DNA of 64,000 nucleotides, taken from NCBI GenBank assembly GCA_002342805.1, contig DDQW01000031.1:1-64000 (forward strand), written 5' to 3'. Under the pieces are notes generated by a model. That model had not been told where the DNA came from, did not search any database, and saw nothing but the letters and a program-made list of their open reading frames with translations. Of the stretch, positions 44,078-52,914 are shown one piece after another (position 1 is the first letter of the stretch; the number at the start of each line of letters is the position of its first letter). Position numbers and translations under genes: made by a program. The DNA comes from Clostridiales bacterium UBA2432 (GTDB lineage Bacteria; Bacillota; Clostridia; Lachnospirales; Vallitaleaceae).

Positions 44078-45424
44078 CTATTCTTCTTTTATTTGGGTTT
44101 CCATCATTATTATTGGTAGCTCTTTGATGCGAAAATTGTTTTGACTTAACCATACTGTTAGAAAACGTTCTGCGAAAAAACCAATTGCTCTTTGACTATA
44201 TGAATCATAATTGGAACCATCGAACGCTTTTGCAGCAGGAATAATTATTGAAAATAACCAATCACAATATTGACTAAAGATATGACGTGGCATCACAAAC
44301 ATATTACACGGGAAAAACGCAACCCCCTCCATAACTTCATGAAAACTCTCCACATAACTTGGTTGGTTCGTTATAATGCTTTGTTCAATAAGATTATAGG
44401 CTTCATGAAAAGCTTTACTATTAATCGTTTGTTTTATTTGGTCTAGATTTGTACCGATAACTGTGTTAGCCGCATAAGCAAGAATTAAATCATACCTTCT
44501 CAGTATATCCTTAATACGAAAACTTTCCATAATATTTTCTGCTTCTAAATCTTTAAAATATCTTCGATAGTGATTAATACCCACATATTTTTTTGTAGTG
44601 TTTTTCCATATCCAATATATTCCAGTACATTCATTGATTTTATTATTAAGAAAGGAAATATTATCTCCATCCTCAGTATATGCAACTATTTGACATTGTG
44701 ATTTATCTCCTACCCATAATGGAACATAATCTTCATATTTAGGAGGCAAAAAATTTAAATGGGTAATAATAAACATCTCTAATTCTATGTTTTTTACTAA
44801 CATAATCATATCTAAATCTAGAGAACGTATTTTTTCTTTTTTATATGTTACCCTTAAAATAGGATATTTGTATAAAATTTCTTCTAATATTTCTTTATGA
44901 AAAATTATATAGGGATATTTATTTATATCCAAATTTGATGAAACATTCATATCCAATAAAATTGCTTCTGAAAAACCTTCAGAGTATTCTAAAATAATAT
45001 TCGAATAATCCTCTCCTTTTACATTTGTCATAGTTAATACACCTTGTTTTGCAAAATAATTAATTGGATCATAAATCGAATGAATGCCACGATTACTCAG
45101 CAATCTTATCAAAGAATTGGCTTCCCATGAAATACCAGAAAAATATTTTCTTTCACTTATTATTTTTTCACTTGGAATTTTATATTCATTTAATAATTGA
45201 CTATATATCTCTCTCATCAGTTTAGTACCCGTACATATTACAACGTAATCAAAACTGTATTCACATATTTTTTTAGGAGATATATATTTTATTTCTTTTT
45301 CGAGAAAACCAATATTTTTTTTATTCGTATCAGATACACCAATTACCTGATTAAAATTAAAATAAACTCTTCGCTGATTAAATATTTTTCCTAATCCAAA
45401 TATGATAATCTTATTCTGTCTCAT
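44078..45424 (-). CDS. DUF4422 glycosyltransferase-like protein with N-terminal Rossmann-like domain
   Basis: A 448-residue protein. Residues 1-95 are a version of the shared nucleotide-binding-like domain (KIIIFGLGKIFNQRR, VIGVSDTNKK), here with GLG instead of GAG. The C-terminal part (about 235-445) is DUF4422, recognised by YWIWKNTTKKYVGINHYRRYF and the late WLSQ/ELP region. DUF4422 occurs in capsule and glycan clusters and is thought to be a glycosyltransferase. It is 15 bases upstream of the glycerophosphotransferase-like gene. Confidence 0.8.
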   Translation of the reverse strand: MRQNKIIIFGLGKIFNQRRVYFNFNQVIGVSDTNKKNIGFLEKEIKYISPKKICEYSFDYVVICTGTKLMREIYSQLLNEYKIPSEKIISERKYFSGISWEANSLIRLLSNRGIHSIYDPINYFAKQGVLTMTNVKGEDYSNIILEYSEGFSEAILLDMNVSSNLDINKYPYIIFHKEILEEILYKYPILRVTYKKEKIRSLDLDMIMLVKNIELEMFIITHLNFLPPKYEDYVPLWVGDKSQCQIVAYTEDGDNISFLNNKINECTGIYWIWKNTTKKYVGINHYRRYFKDLEAENIMESFRIKDILRRYDLILAYAANTVIGTNLDQIKQTINSKAFHEAYNLIEQSIITNQPSYVESFHEVMEGVAFFPCNMFVMPRHIFSQYCDWLFSIIIPAAKAFDGSNYDSYSQRAIGFFAERFLTVWLSQNNFRIKELPIIMMETQIKEE

Positions 45425-45445
45425 AAAATACCTATCCTTGTTTTT

Positions 45446-46666
45446 TTAGCTAGGTTTTCCACCCATTCTATATATTTCTTCTGATAATTCATATTCTTTT
45501 ATTCCCATTTGGTTAAGTTGAACTATTATTTCTTCATAATACGAACTACAAATAATAATTATCATCTTACTATTTTTGATAATATTTTTCAAAATATTTG
45601 GATTACATATTTCTATTCCATATCTTTTTGCTCCCCATAATTTCGAATTATTATCTACGATAATAGATGGTGTATACTTTTCCCCAAAGTATTCCATGTA
45701 TACATCTAACATTTTCCCTGCTCCAAAAATAATGAATTTATACGAGATATATTTTTCTAAACGTTCATTATATAAAATAACATCTGAAAACACCTTTCCC
45801 AATTTAAATAAAGTTTTTAATATATCTTCTAGTATAATTCCTGGCATAGTTGTAAATACTTTATACGTCTCAAAGCTAAGAACGCCATGATAACCTATGT
45901 CGCGTAAGGTAATTAAAAATGAATTCCAATCAGTACTGCACTGTCCTTTTATTCCATTTGTAAATGTATATGGCAACTGATGCAAATCATATCTTCCATC
46001 ATTATCATGAATATGAACTACTTTAAGTGATTCTCCTAATATAATTAACTCTTCGGTAAAATTTTGTCTTAAAACATTTGCATGACCAATATCAAAACAT
46101 GAACCAAAACACTCTGATTTCAGATTATTATTAAGTATTTCGATATATTTCTTTATAGTCTGTGCGTTAGAACATGCTCCTACATACATTTTTCCATATT
46201 TTCTAAGTGGAACATTTTCAATGCAAATAACAACTTTATGATTAATTGCATGTTCAGAGATAGCGTTGAAAAGCTGCATATTTATGTCAAATTCTTCTTC
46301 TTTACTTGTTTTTTCTGCAATATTTAAAGCATGTATAACAAGATATGGACTTTCTAAGACTTTACAAATCTCAATACTTTTTTTTAACGCACTAATAATA
46401 TACTCCAAATCATATGATCTTTGATTATCCACTATATGTTCCATGTGATATTTAAATACAGGTGCATGGACTTGCGAGAAAAACAAACCATATTTTTCTG
46501 CACATTCCTTGTGCTTCCGATAATAATTCAAATCATATTTATCAAAATTCTCTTGAATAATATCATAATCTATACATTGAATCCCACTATTTCTAATATA
46601 CTTGTATCCTTGCTCATAAACTTTTTCGTTAATTATTCCGCGTGATTGGACTCCTATTTTCAGCAT
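45446..46666 (-). CDS. xylose-isomerase-like TIM barrel fused to Rossmann-like domain
   Basis: A 406-residue protein. Residues 1-280 are a sugar phosphate isomerase/epimerase-type TIM barrel (AP-endonuclease family 2): LGIG-like N-terminal strand KIGVQSRGI, ICIENVPLRKYG, CFDIGHANVL and VHIHDNDGRYDLH, the last three carrying typical Glu, Asp and His metal ligands. Residues 309-406 are the shared domain (FIIFGAGKMLDVY, IIVDNNSKLWGAKRYG). The barrel could isomerise a sugar or keto-acid precursor; its substrate is unknown. The start overlaps the preceding glycosyltransferase stop by seven bases. Confidence 0.75.
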   Translation of the reverse strand: MLKIGVQSRGIINEKVYEQGYKYIRNSGIQCIDYDIIQENFDKYDLNYYRKHKECAEKYGLFFSQVHAPVFKYHMEHIVDNQRSYDLEYIISALKKSIEICKVLESPYLVIHALNIAEKTSKEEEFDINMQLFNAISEHAINHKVVICIENVPLRKYGKMYVGACSNAQTIKKYIEILNNNLKSECFGSCFDIGHANVLRQNFTEELIILGESLKVVHIHDNDGRYDLHQLPYTFTNGIKGQCSTDWNSFLITLRDIGYHGVLSFETYKVFTTMPGIILEDILKTLFKLGKVFSDVILYNERLEKYISYKFIIFGAGKMLDVYMEYFGEKYTPSIIVDNNSKLWGAKRYGIEICNPNILKNIIKNSKMIIIICSSYYEEIIVQLNQMGIKEYELSEEIYRMGGKPS

Positions 46667-47895
46667 GTTACTCCTTTATAAATATCATTATTAAAAATAA
46701 TGTTTTCATAACCTAATTTCTTTAAAACATTAAAAATATCATTTTCATATTTCTTTGATGTTGCTATAATTACTAATATATCTTGTGTATTCCCTTCATA
46801 GTCCTCAATTCTTTTTACATCATGAGTAAAAAGAAACTTCTCATCAGACATATCTGTTACTGCAAATCCAAGAATTTTTATATCATATAATAAGAGATCA
46901 TAAAATAATCGTTTAGCAATAATACCTGCTCCATATATTAATATTTGTTTATATTTATATAATATTTTTTCATTTATCACCTTTTTTTTACTTCGAAAAC
47001 TTAACTGTTCCCAGAAAAACTGATATATGATATTTTCGTATTTCAAATCTTTACATTCATATTTATGGTACTCATCATATAAATCACATAAATTGTATTT
47101 TTCAATATATTTTTTTATTATATAATCTTCTTTTACATTACGTGTCTTCTCATTCCAAAATTCTAAAATATTCATTAAAGCAAGAAATCTTCCTTCAATA
47201 TGATGTATTGTATGTTTCATAGTCGTAATAGAATTCGGCCTTTTTCTAAAATAATATAAGGCTTTGTTAATATACTGGACTTTTTTAGCATAGTAAAAAG
47301 CTTTTAGCGTAAATGGCAAGTCTTCATGCAAAATACCTTCCATAAAAAACAAGTTATTATTTATCAAAAATTCTTTTCGGTAAATTTTGTTCCATACTGC
47401 AATAACTAGGTTGTTACTTTCTAATAAATTGTTTAACATATCCATTCCTGATAATGTCTCTTGACTTACATATTTATCCAAAAAAGGATATTCAACATGA
47501 TTCTTTTTGTACTCATCATATTCAGTATAATTGTAACAAAAAATATCTTTTTCACTTTTATACAAATACTCAGAAATAACAGCAATATAATTTTTATCAA
47601 TATAATCATCCGAGTCTACAAAACAAATATATTTTCCTGAAGCTTTATTAACCCCAATATTTCTTGAATAAGATAAACCTTTATTAATAGAATTTTGTAT
47701 AATAATTAATTCTGGATATTTTTTTTTATATCGCTCTAGAATGACTCTCGATTTATCTTTGGAACAATCCTCAATACATATTATTTCATGTTTTTCATTC
47801 GTTTGTTGCAAAATACTATCCAAACATTCCTCTAAATAATATTCAACATCATATATGGGAACAATAAATGATATTAGCACTTTATTTTTATTCAT
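46660..47895 (-). CDS. family 2 glycosyltransferase with C-terminal Rossmann-like domain
   Basis: A 411-residue protein starting at 47895 (MNKNKVLISFIVPIYDVEYY) after an AGAGGG ribosome site; a 20-codon upstream extension is less likely. The GT-A domain (about 1-220) shows SFIVPIYDVEYYLEECLDSI, CIEDCSKDKSR and the metal-binding CFVDSDDYID. Residues 317-411 are a diverged shared domain (ILIYGAGIIAKRLFYDL) in which the WG motif is lost. No membrane segment is visible. Sugar donor and acceptor are unknown. Confidence 0.82.
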   Translation of the reverse strand: MNKNKVLISFIVPIYDVEYYLEECLDSILQQTNEKHEIICIEDCSKDKSRVILERYKKKYPELIIIQNSINKGLSYSRNIGVNKASGKYICFVDSDDYIDKNYIAVISEYLYKSEKDIFCYNYTEYDEYKKNHVEYPFLDKYVSQETLSGMDMLNNLLESNNLVIAVWNKIYRKEFLINNNLFFMEGILHEDLPFTLKAFYYAKKVQYINKALYYFRKRPNSITTMKHTIHHIEGRFLALMNILEFWNEKTRNVKEDYIIKKYIEKYNLCDLYDEYHKYECKDLKYENIIYQFFWEQLSFRSKKKVINEKILYKYKQILIYGAGIIAKRLFYDLLLYDIKILGFAVTDMSDEKFLFTHDVKRIEDYEGNTQDILVIIATSKKYENDIFNVLKKLGYENIIFNNDIYKGVTC

Positions 47896-48040
47896 ACTTC
47901 CCTCTTTTCTATTATATAGGTCATGTAAATTTTTTACACTACTATATTCTTTCAAGCACCTAAAACATTCACAACCTCAAAATTTCTATAACTTACAGCA
48001 TTAATTTTCCATCTTATCAAGGCTAGTATACTAAGTAGTT

Positions 48041-49165
48041 TCATTTCCTCCATACCATTTTATTAACAATCCCTGTATAGCTTTGGATCAGCTTAACAAC
48101 CTTCGTACTAACATTCTCATCCACATAATGAGGGACATCTTCTCCGAAGTCACCCTGTGCATGCATCTCCACGGCCATATCCACCGCCTGAAGCACCTGC
48201 TGGGTACTTATGCTCCCAATCACCATGTTTCCTTTATCTAAGGCTTCTGGTCTCTCTGTACTGGTTCTAACGGATACTGCCGGAAACTTATAATAAGACG
48301 CTTCTTCTGCAATTGTACCACTATCTGACACTACACAAAAGGCCTTTTGCTGAAGGTGATTATAGTCAGCAAAGCCAAAGGGTTGAAGCTGTCTTACCTG
48401 GGGATGAAATTCAAAGCCTCTTTGTTCGATAAATTTTTTACTTCTTGGATGGGTACTATAGATTACAGGCATATCATAGTTCTTAGCCATGGCATTGACT
48501 GCATTCATCAAAGCCATAAAATTTTCTTCATGGTCTATGTTTTCTTCACGGTGGGCTGACAAAAGAATATACTTGCCTTCTTCTAATCCTAGGGCTTGGA
48601 GTATTTCGCTCTTATCGATTTTTTCTTTATTGGCTTTGAGGACTTCTGCCATGGGTGACCCCACTACATAGGTGCGTTCCTTGGGGATACCCTCCCAATG
48701 CAAATAGTTTCTTGCGTGATCTGTATAGCAAAGATTGACATCACTTGTATGGTCGACAATGCGTCGATTAATCTCTTCCGGAAGGTTTTCATCAAAGCAT
48801 CGATTTCCTGCTTCCATATGAAAAATCGGTATTTTTAATCGTTTGGCTGAGATGACACTGAGGCAAGAGTTGGTATCGCCTAAGACCAGTAAGGCATCCG
48901 GTTGTTCTTGAACCATGATTTCGTAAGATTTAGCTAAGACATTGCCCATGGTTTGACCTAGATTGTCGCCCACCACATTCAAGTAGAAATCGGGCTCTCG
49001 AATACCTAGATTTTCAAAAAAAACCTGATTTAATGCATAGTCATAATTCTGTCCGCTATGCACCAATATATGGTTAAAATAGTGATCACTTTTTTTGATG
49101 ACTTCAGATAACTTAATAATCTCAGGACGTGTCCCTACGATGGTCATGAGTTTTAATTGTTTCAT
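48041..49165 (-). CDS. UDP-N-acetylglucosamine 2-epimerase family protein (CapG/FnlC/WbvD type)
   Basis: A 374-residue GT-B-fold epimerase acting at C2 of a UDP-2-acetamido sugar. The motifs are VGTRPEIIKLSEVI, VLGDTNSCL, HMEAGNRCFDENLPEEINRR, SAHREEN and the C-terminal SDSGTIAEEASYY. Following the two dehydratase/reductase genes it should be the third enzyme of a UDP-L-FucNAc or UDP-L-QuiNAc pathway rather than a ManNAc-forming enzyme. The three genes are visibly richer in G and C than their glycosyltransferase neighbours. A 145-base spacer, without clear signals, follows it. Confidence 0.88.
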   Translation of the reverse strand: MKQLKLMTIVGTRPEIIKLSEVIKKSDHYFNHILVHSGQNYDYALNQVFFENLGIREPDFYLNVVGDNLGQTMGNVLAKSYEIMVQEQPDALLVLGDTNSCLSVISAKRLKIPIFHMEAGNRCFDENLPEEINRRIVDHTSDVNLCYTDHARNYLHWEGIPKERTYVVGSPMAEVLKANKEKIDKSEILQALGLEEGKYILLSAHREENIDHEENFMALMNAVNAMAKNYDMPVIYSTHPRSKKFIEQRGFEFHPQVRQLQPFGFADYNHLQQKAFCVVSDSGTIAEEASYYKFPAVSVRTSTERPEALDKGNMVIGSISTQQVLQAVDMAVEMHAQGDFGEDVPHYVDENVSTKVVKLIQSYTGIVNKMVWRK

Positions 49166-49176
49166 TGGTTTGCCCC

Positions 49177-50031
49177 CTACTTGAAATAGTGTGGATAGAG
49201 CTCTCGATGCTGATCAATCCATTCTTTCATCTGGACGATCATGGTGTCATAAGTCGGTACCCTAAATGAAAAATCCTGTCGACTATTAATCAGGGATTTG
49301 TTCACGGATAGCTTATCACTGGGGACAATCTCAATCGACTCATCTTTCATGTGCTTATTAAACAATTTTAGCAGGTCATACTTACTAATGGCCTCATTAT
49401 TCACGAGATTATAAAGTCCCGTCAAATTTTCTTTTAAAGCTTCTTCCATGGCCTTTGCTAAGGTTAATGTGCTTACGCCTGTCCATATGGCTTGAGTAAA
49501 GCCATGAATCTGTCCTTCTTGTTTCATAAACCAATTAAAGAGACCTATACCGTCTTCATTCATATCCGGGCCGATAATTGAATTTCTAAAGGTTAAGTCT
49601 TTAGTGTTTTCAAGTTCTCCTAAAGCTTTAGAACGATCGTAAAAGCTTTGCCCATCTCTAAGGGCTGTCTCGGAGTAGCCGCCACTTTTACCTGAAAAAA
49701 CACAATCTGTACTCATATGAATAATTCTTGTCTTCATCTGCTGGGTAAGCTCACTCAAATAATGGGGCAGATAACTATTTAATAGGACGGCATTGGCTTT
49801 ATGTTCTTCTGCATCTTGATTTAATATACCTATCGCATTAATGATTGCATCGTATTGGCCCTCATGAATGATTTGACTTAAATACTCAAAGTCTCGAATA
49901 TCTCCATTTATATTTTTACAATAGTCCACTTTTCGTCGACTAAAGACGGTTACATCATGTCCGGCTTCTTTAAAATATATGGCAATCATATGCCCGGCCA
50001 TACCTGTTCCACCAAGGATTAAGATCTTCAT
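49177..50031 (-). CDS. RmlD-like NDP-sugar reductase (WbvR/FnlB-like)
   Basis: A 284-residue extended SDR. The start at 50031 (MKILILGGTGMAGHMIAIYF) overlaps the preceding stop as ATGA and has GGGAGGCG upstream. The NAD(P) site is GGTGMAGH, and YDRSKALGE contains the catalytic Tyr-x3-Lys. It is close to dTDP-4-dehydrorhamnose reductases. It lacks the C-terminal cupin of CapF-type enzymes (about 370 residues), so I infer the UDP-L-RhaNAc/L-QuiNAc branch (WbvR-like) more than L-FucNAc. Confidence 0.82.
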   Translation of the reverse strand: MKILILGGTGMAGHMIAIYFKEAGHDVTVFSRRKVDYCKNINGDIRDFEYLSQIIHEGQYDAIINAIGILNQDAEEHKANAVLLNSYLPHYLSELTQQMKTRIIHMSTDCVFSGKSGGYSETALRDGQSFYDRSKALGELENTKDLTFRNSIIGPDMNEDGIGLFNWFMKQEGQIHGFTQAIWTGVSTLTLAKAMEEALKENLTGLYNLVNNEAISKYDLLKLFNKHMKDESIEIVPSDKLSVNKSLINSRQDFSFRVPTYDTMIVQMKEWIDQHRELYPHYFK

Positions 50032-51056
50032 GATTTCGCCTCCCAAAGTTTCAATTCATCCTGAATATAATCAAGTTTTAAAAGCTTTTCTTTAACCTCA
50101 TCAACATTCAGTCGTTGTGTATTATGGGAATTATAATCTTCCATCTCTTGCAAGGCTTCATTGCCTTCAACAAAATATTTATCATAATTCAAGTCCCGTT
50201 TATCAGCAGAGACTCTAAAGAAGCTTCCCATATCTTGTGCACCTACATGTTCCTCTTTCGTTAAAAGGGTCTCATATAACTTCTCTCCGTGGCGTGTCCC
50301 AATAATCTGAATAGGGTTATCTACACCAAAGAGTTCTTTAAGGGCTTGGGCTAAATCTCTAATGGTGGATGCCGGCGATTTTTGCACCATTATATCCCCT
50401 GCTTCAGCATTTTCAAAAGCAAACACAACTAGCTCAACCGCTTCATCCAAACTCATCAAGAATCGCGTCATGTTGGGATCTGTCACTGTTAATGCCTGTC
50501 CATTTTTTATTTGCTCAATAAAAAGGGGTATAACAGAACCTCTTGATGCCATAACATTTCCGTATCTGGTTCCACAAATAAGGGTTCTATTTGGGTCAAC
50601 CGTCTTTGATTTTGCAACAAAGACTTTTTCCATCATAGCTTTTGATATACCCATGGCATTAATGGGGTAAGCTGCCTTATCCGTCGATAAACAGATGACT
50701 TTTTTGATTCCCATTTCAATAGCGCCTGTCAAAACATTATCTGTTCCTAAGACATTGGTCTTAACAGCTTCTAAAGGGAAAAATTCACACGAAGGGACTT
50801 GCTTAAGCGCCGCCGCATGAAAAACATAGTCAACACCATGCATGGCATTCTTGACGCTTGCCAGGTCTCGGACATCGCCAATATAGAACTTTAATTTATC
50901 ATTTTTATATTGTTTTCTCATGTCATCCTGTTTTTTTTCATCCCGTGAGAAAATACGGATTTCTTTAACGTCTGTATGCAGGAATCTTTTCATAACTGCA
51001 TGTCCAAATGATCCTGTTCCTCCTGTTATTAATAATGTTTTATCTTTGAACAGCAT
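50028..51056 (-). CDS. UDP-GlcNAc 4,6-dehydratase/5-epimerase (CapE/FnlA/WbvB type)
   Basis: A 342-residue SDR that converts UDP-GlcNAc to a 4-keto-6-deoxy-L-sugar intermediate. The nucleotide site is ITGGTGSFGHAV. The catalytic region STDKAAYPINAMGISKAMME has methionine where most SDRs have tyrosine before the x3-Lys, as described for CapE. It contains no membrane segments, so it is the soluble form. It is the first of three consecutive UDP-L-aminosugar genes. Confidence 0.9.
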   Translation of the reverse strand: MLFKDKTLLITGGTGSFGHAVMKRFLHTDVKEIRIFSRDEKKQDDMRKQYKNDKLKFYIGDVRDLASVKNAMHGVDYVFHAAALKQVPSCEFFPLEAVKTNVLGTDNVLTGAIEMGIKKVICLSTDKAAYPINAMGISKAMMEKVFVAKSKTVDPNRTLICGTRYGNVMASRGSVIPLFIEQIKNGQALTVTDPNMTRFLMSLDEAVELVVFAFENAEAGDIMVQKSPASTIRDLAQALKELFGVDNPIQIIGTRHGEKLYETLLTKEEHVGAQDMGSFFRVSADKRDLNYDKYFVEGNEALQEMEDYNSHNTQRLNVDEVKEKLLKLDYIQDELKLWEAKS

Positions 51057-51105
51057 TTATTCCCTCTCCTTTAATTCTTAAACGCATTATTTATGCAAAA
51101 TCAAT

Positions 51106-52335
51106 TCAATCAGTTTCCAACATTATCTTTTTATATATTTTAACATGTTCTAATACATAATTATCAAAATCAAACCTTTTTTTTGCTTCCTCTCTGCTCA
51201 GAGTTCCTCGGAATATAAGTTCATCCTTTTTAAGCGAGTAATATTTTAATTTTTCATAAATTTCATTATAATTTTTATATTTTACAGAGATTCCAACATA
51301 TGGAGAATTTGTAATTTCTTCCAAAACCGTATTTTCAAATATTAAAACTGGAGTTTGAGTAGCCATTGATTCGACCGCCATTAACCCGAAAGATTCAGCC
51401 AATGAGGGCATTATGAATAAATCAATTGAGTTATAGAAAGAAATTATTTCTTTTTCGGAATCTATCCATCCCAAGTTTATAATTTCACAAAATTTATTTT
51501 TTATTTGAATATTCTGGTTACCAATAACAAAGCACACAATTTTAAAGTCAACTTTCTCCAACGCTTTGATTATATATTCTAATCCTTTTAATATATTATT
51601 ATCAGCTCTGAATCCTATTACAAATTGATGATTATTTATATTGTATTTTTTTCGTATCCTTTTTTTTGAAGAATCCTGAAATTTTTCAAGATCCAATCCA
51701 AATGGAATCTTAAAAATTTGTTTTTCATTATCAATTAAAGGACTTCTTTTCAAATAATTCATCATAAAATTTGAGGCTACTATACATTTAAAATTTGATT
51801 TACCGTATATTTCTTTTTTTATTTTGAAAAAATCAGCAGCTTTTCTATGAACATTTGACATATTTATATGATTTTTCACTTTACAATTCAAACAACCATG
51901 CATCCATTTTTCACATTCTAATGGATGTATGCATTGTCCTGTTATCATCCATGGATCATGAATGGTCCAGACTACTTTCTTCACCTTGCATATTTCTTCT
52001 AACATAAATAAGCCAATTAGGTTATTGTGTAGCAAATGGAGATGTATGATGTCCGCTTCTTGAAATAATTTATTATGAAAAATATATTTGGTCATCGGAT
52101 TAACTAAACCATCTAACATTAATTCATATTGTAAATTTTGCAAAATAGCTCGAGCCCATTTATTTGAAAGCATCTCATTTTTAGGAACTATTGACTCAGA
52201 TATGTTTCCATTACTTTCCTTATTCAACACAAGCATTTTTGAATCAATATTTAGATTTTGAAGTGCTATTGATAAATCATACCCATTAAATCTTCGTCCA
52301 ATTATATCATTATCATTTAAATGTAAAATTTTCAA
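51106..52335 (-). CDS. family 4 glycosyltransferase
   Basis: A 409-residue GT-B glycosyltransferase. The N-terminal acceptor domain contains IIHLHLLHNN and VVWTIHDPWMITGQC, a segment common in WcaC/WcaL-like enzymes. The C-terminal donor domain contains GFRADNNILKGLEYIIKALE and the E-x7-E motif region SLAESFGLMAVESMATQTPV. Four cysteines cluster at CIHPLECEKWMHGCLNC, as in related proteins. Its start overlaps the preceding stop as ATGA. Donor and acceptor are unknown. Confidence 0.88.
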   Translation of the reverse strand: MKILHLNDNDIIGRRFNGYDLSIALQNLNIDSKMLVLNKESNGNISESIVPKNEMLSNKWARAILQNLQYELMLDGLVNPMTKYIFHNKLFQEADIIHLHLLHNNLIGLFMLEEICKVKKVVWTIHDPWMITGQCIHPLECEKWMHGCLNCKVKNHINMSNVHRKAADFFKIKKEIYGKSNFKCIVASNFMMNYLKRSPLIDNEKQIFKIPFGLDLEKFQDSSKKRIRKKYNINNHQFVIGFRADNNILKGLEYIIKALEKVDFKIVCFVIGNQNIQIKNKFCEIINLGWIDSEKEIISFYNSIDLFIMPSLAESFGLMAVESMATQTPVLIFENTVLEEITNSPYVGISVKYKNYNEIYEKLKYYSLKKDELIFRGTLSREEAKKRFDFDNYVLEHVKIYKKIMLETD

Positions 52336-52880
52336 TTGTTCCTCCGATTTTCATAATATCTACAAAGCTCATATATTGTTTCATTAAATCTATTTACAAG
52401 ATGTTTAATGCCTTCTGAATTATAATCTACATTTTCTAGTTCTTCTAGATGTATCATCCATTTTACTGGTGGGGTATTGGAAAGAGTATTTTGCAACTCT
52501 TGTTTTGTTGTTATATATGGAAATTCAAGTTCTTCTATTTGTCTTTTCATATTTCGAGGATTTAAAGATGCAACAATTACTAAGAATTCATCTTTATTGG
52601 GGATAAGATCTATTGGAGATAGACACTCTTTATTGTCTATACAATATCCCCATCTATCTCTATTATTATCAATAAAACAATCAATATATATCAACTTTGA
52701 ACTCAACTCATTATATAAATCTATTCCGTATTTTCCAGCTCCAAATATACATATTTTTCTTGCTTGATTATTAGATATTCCTTTAATATAAGTATCCAAT
52801 GCAGATAGTTTAATGAAATCTTCTTCCATCTTTTCATTACCCTTATTTTTTTTCATTTCATAACCATAAGCTTTGTCCAT
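52332..52880 (-). CDS. stand-alone Rossmann-like accessory protein
   Basis: A 182-residue protein consisting almost only of the shared domain: ICIFGAGKYGIDLYNELSSK, then CFIDNNRDRWGYCIDNKECL and FLVIVASLNPRNMKRQIEEL. The tail (PVKWMIHLEELE, ending NETIYELCRYYENRR) resembles the tail of the adjacent family 2 glycosyltransferase (PVEWLVKQRKEI, ending NEIFEMIR). The start at 52880 has GGAGTG upstream. It has no catalytic domain of its own, so it may act as a partner for a neighbouring enzyme. Confidence 0.75.
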   Translation of the reverse strand: MDKAYGYEMKKNKGNEKMEEDFIKLSALDTYIKGISNNQARKICIFGAGKYGIDLYNELSSKLIYIDCFIDNNRDRWGYCIDNKECLSPIDLIPNKDEFLVIVASLNPRNMKRQIEELEFPYITTKQELQNTLSNTPPVKWMIHLEELENVDYNSEGIKHLVNRFNETIYELCRYYENRRNN

Positions 52881-52914
52881 ATTTACACTCCATTGTTCAT
52901 AATATCTTTTAAAG

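Noticed and set aside
47896..48040. Promoter in the spacer after the epimerase gene (TATAAT near 47915)
   Set aside because: The hexamer is good but no -35 box stands at a usable distance, and AT-rich spacers give such hexamers by chance.
48041..51056. Mobile element explaining the compositional shift in the UDP-L-aminosugar genes
   Set aside because: No transposase, integrase, terminal inverted repeat or target-site duplication visible at either edge.
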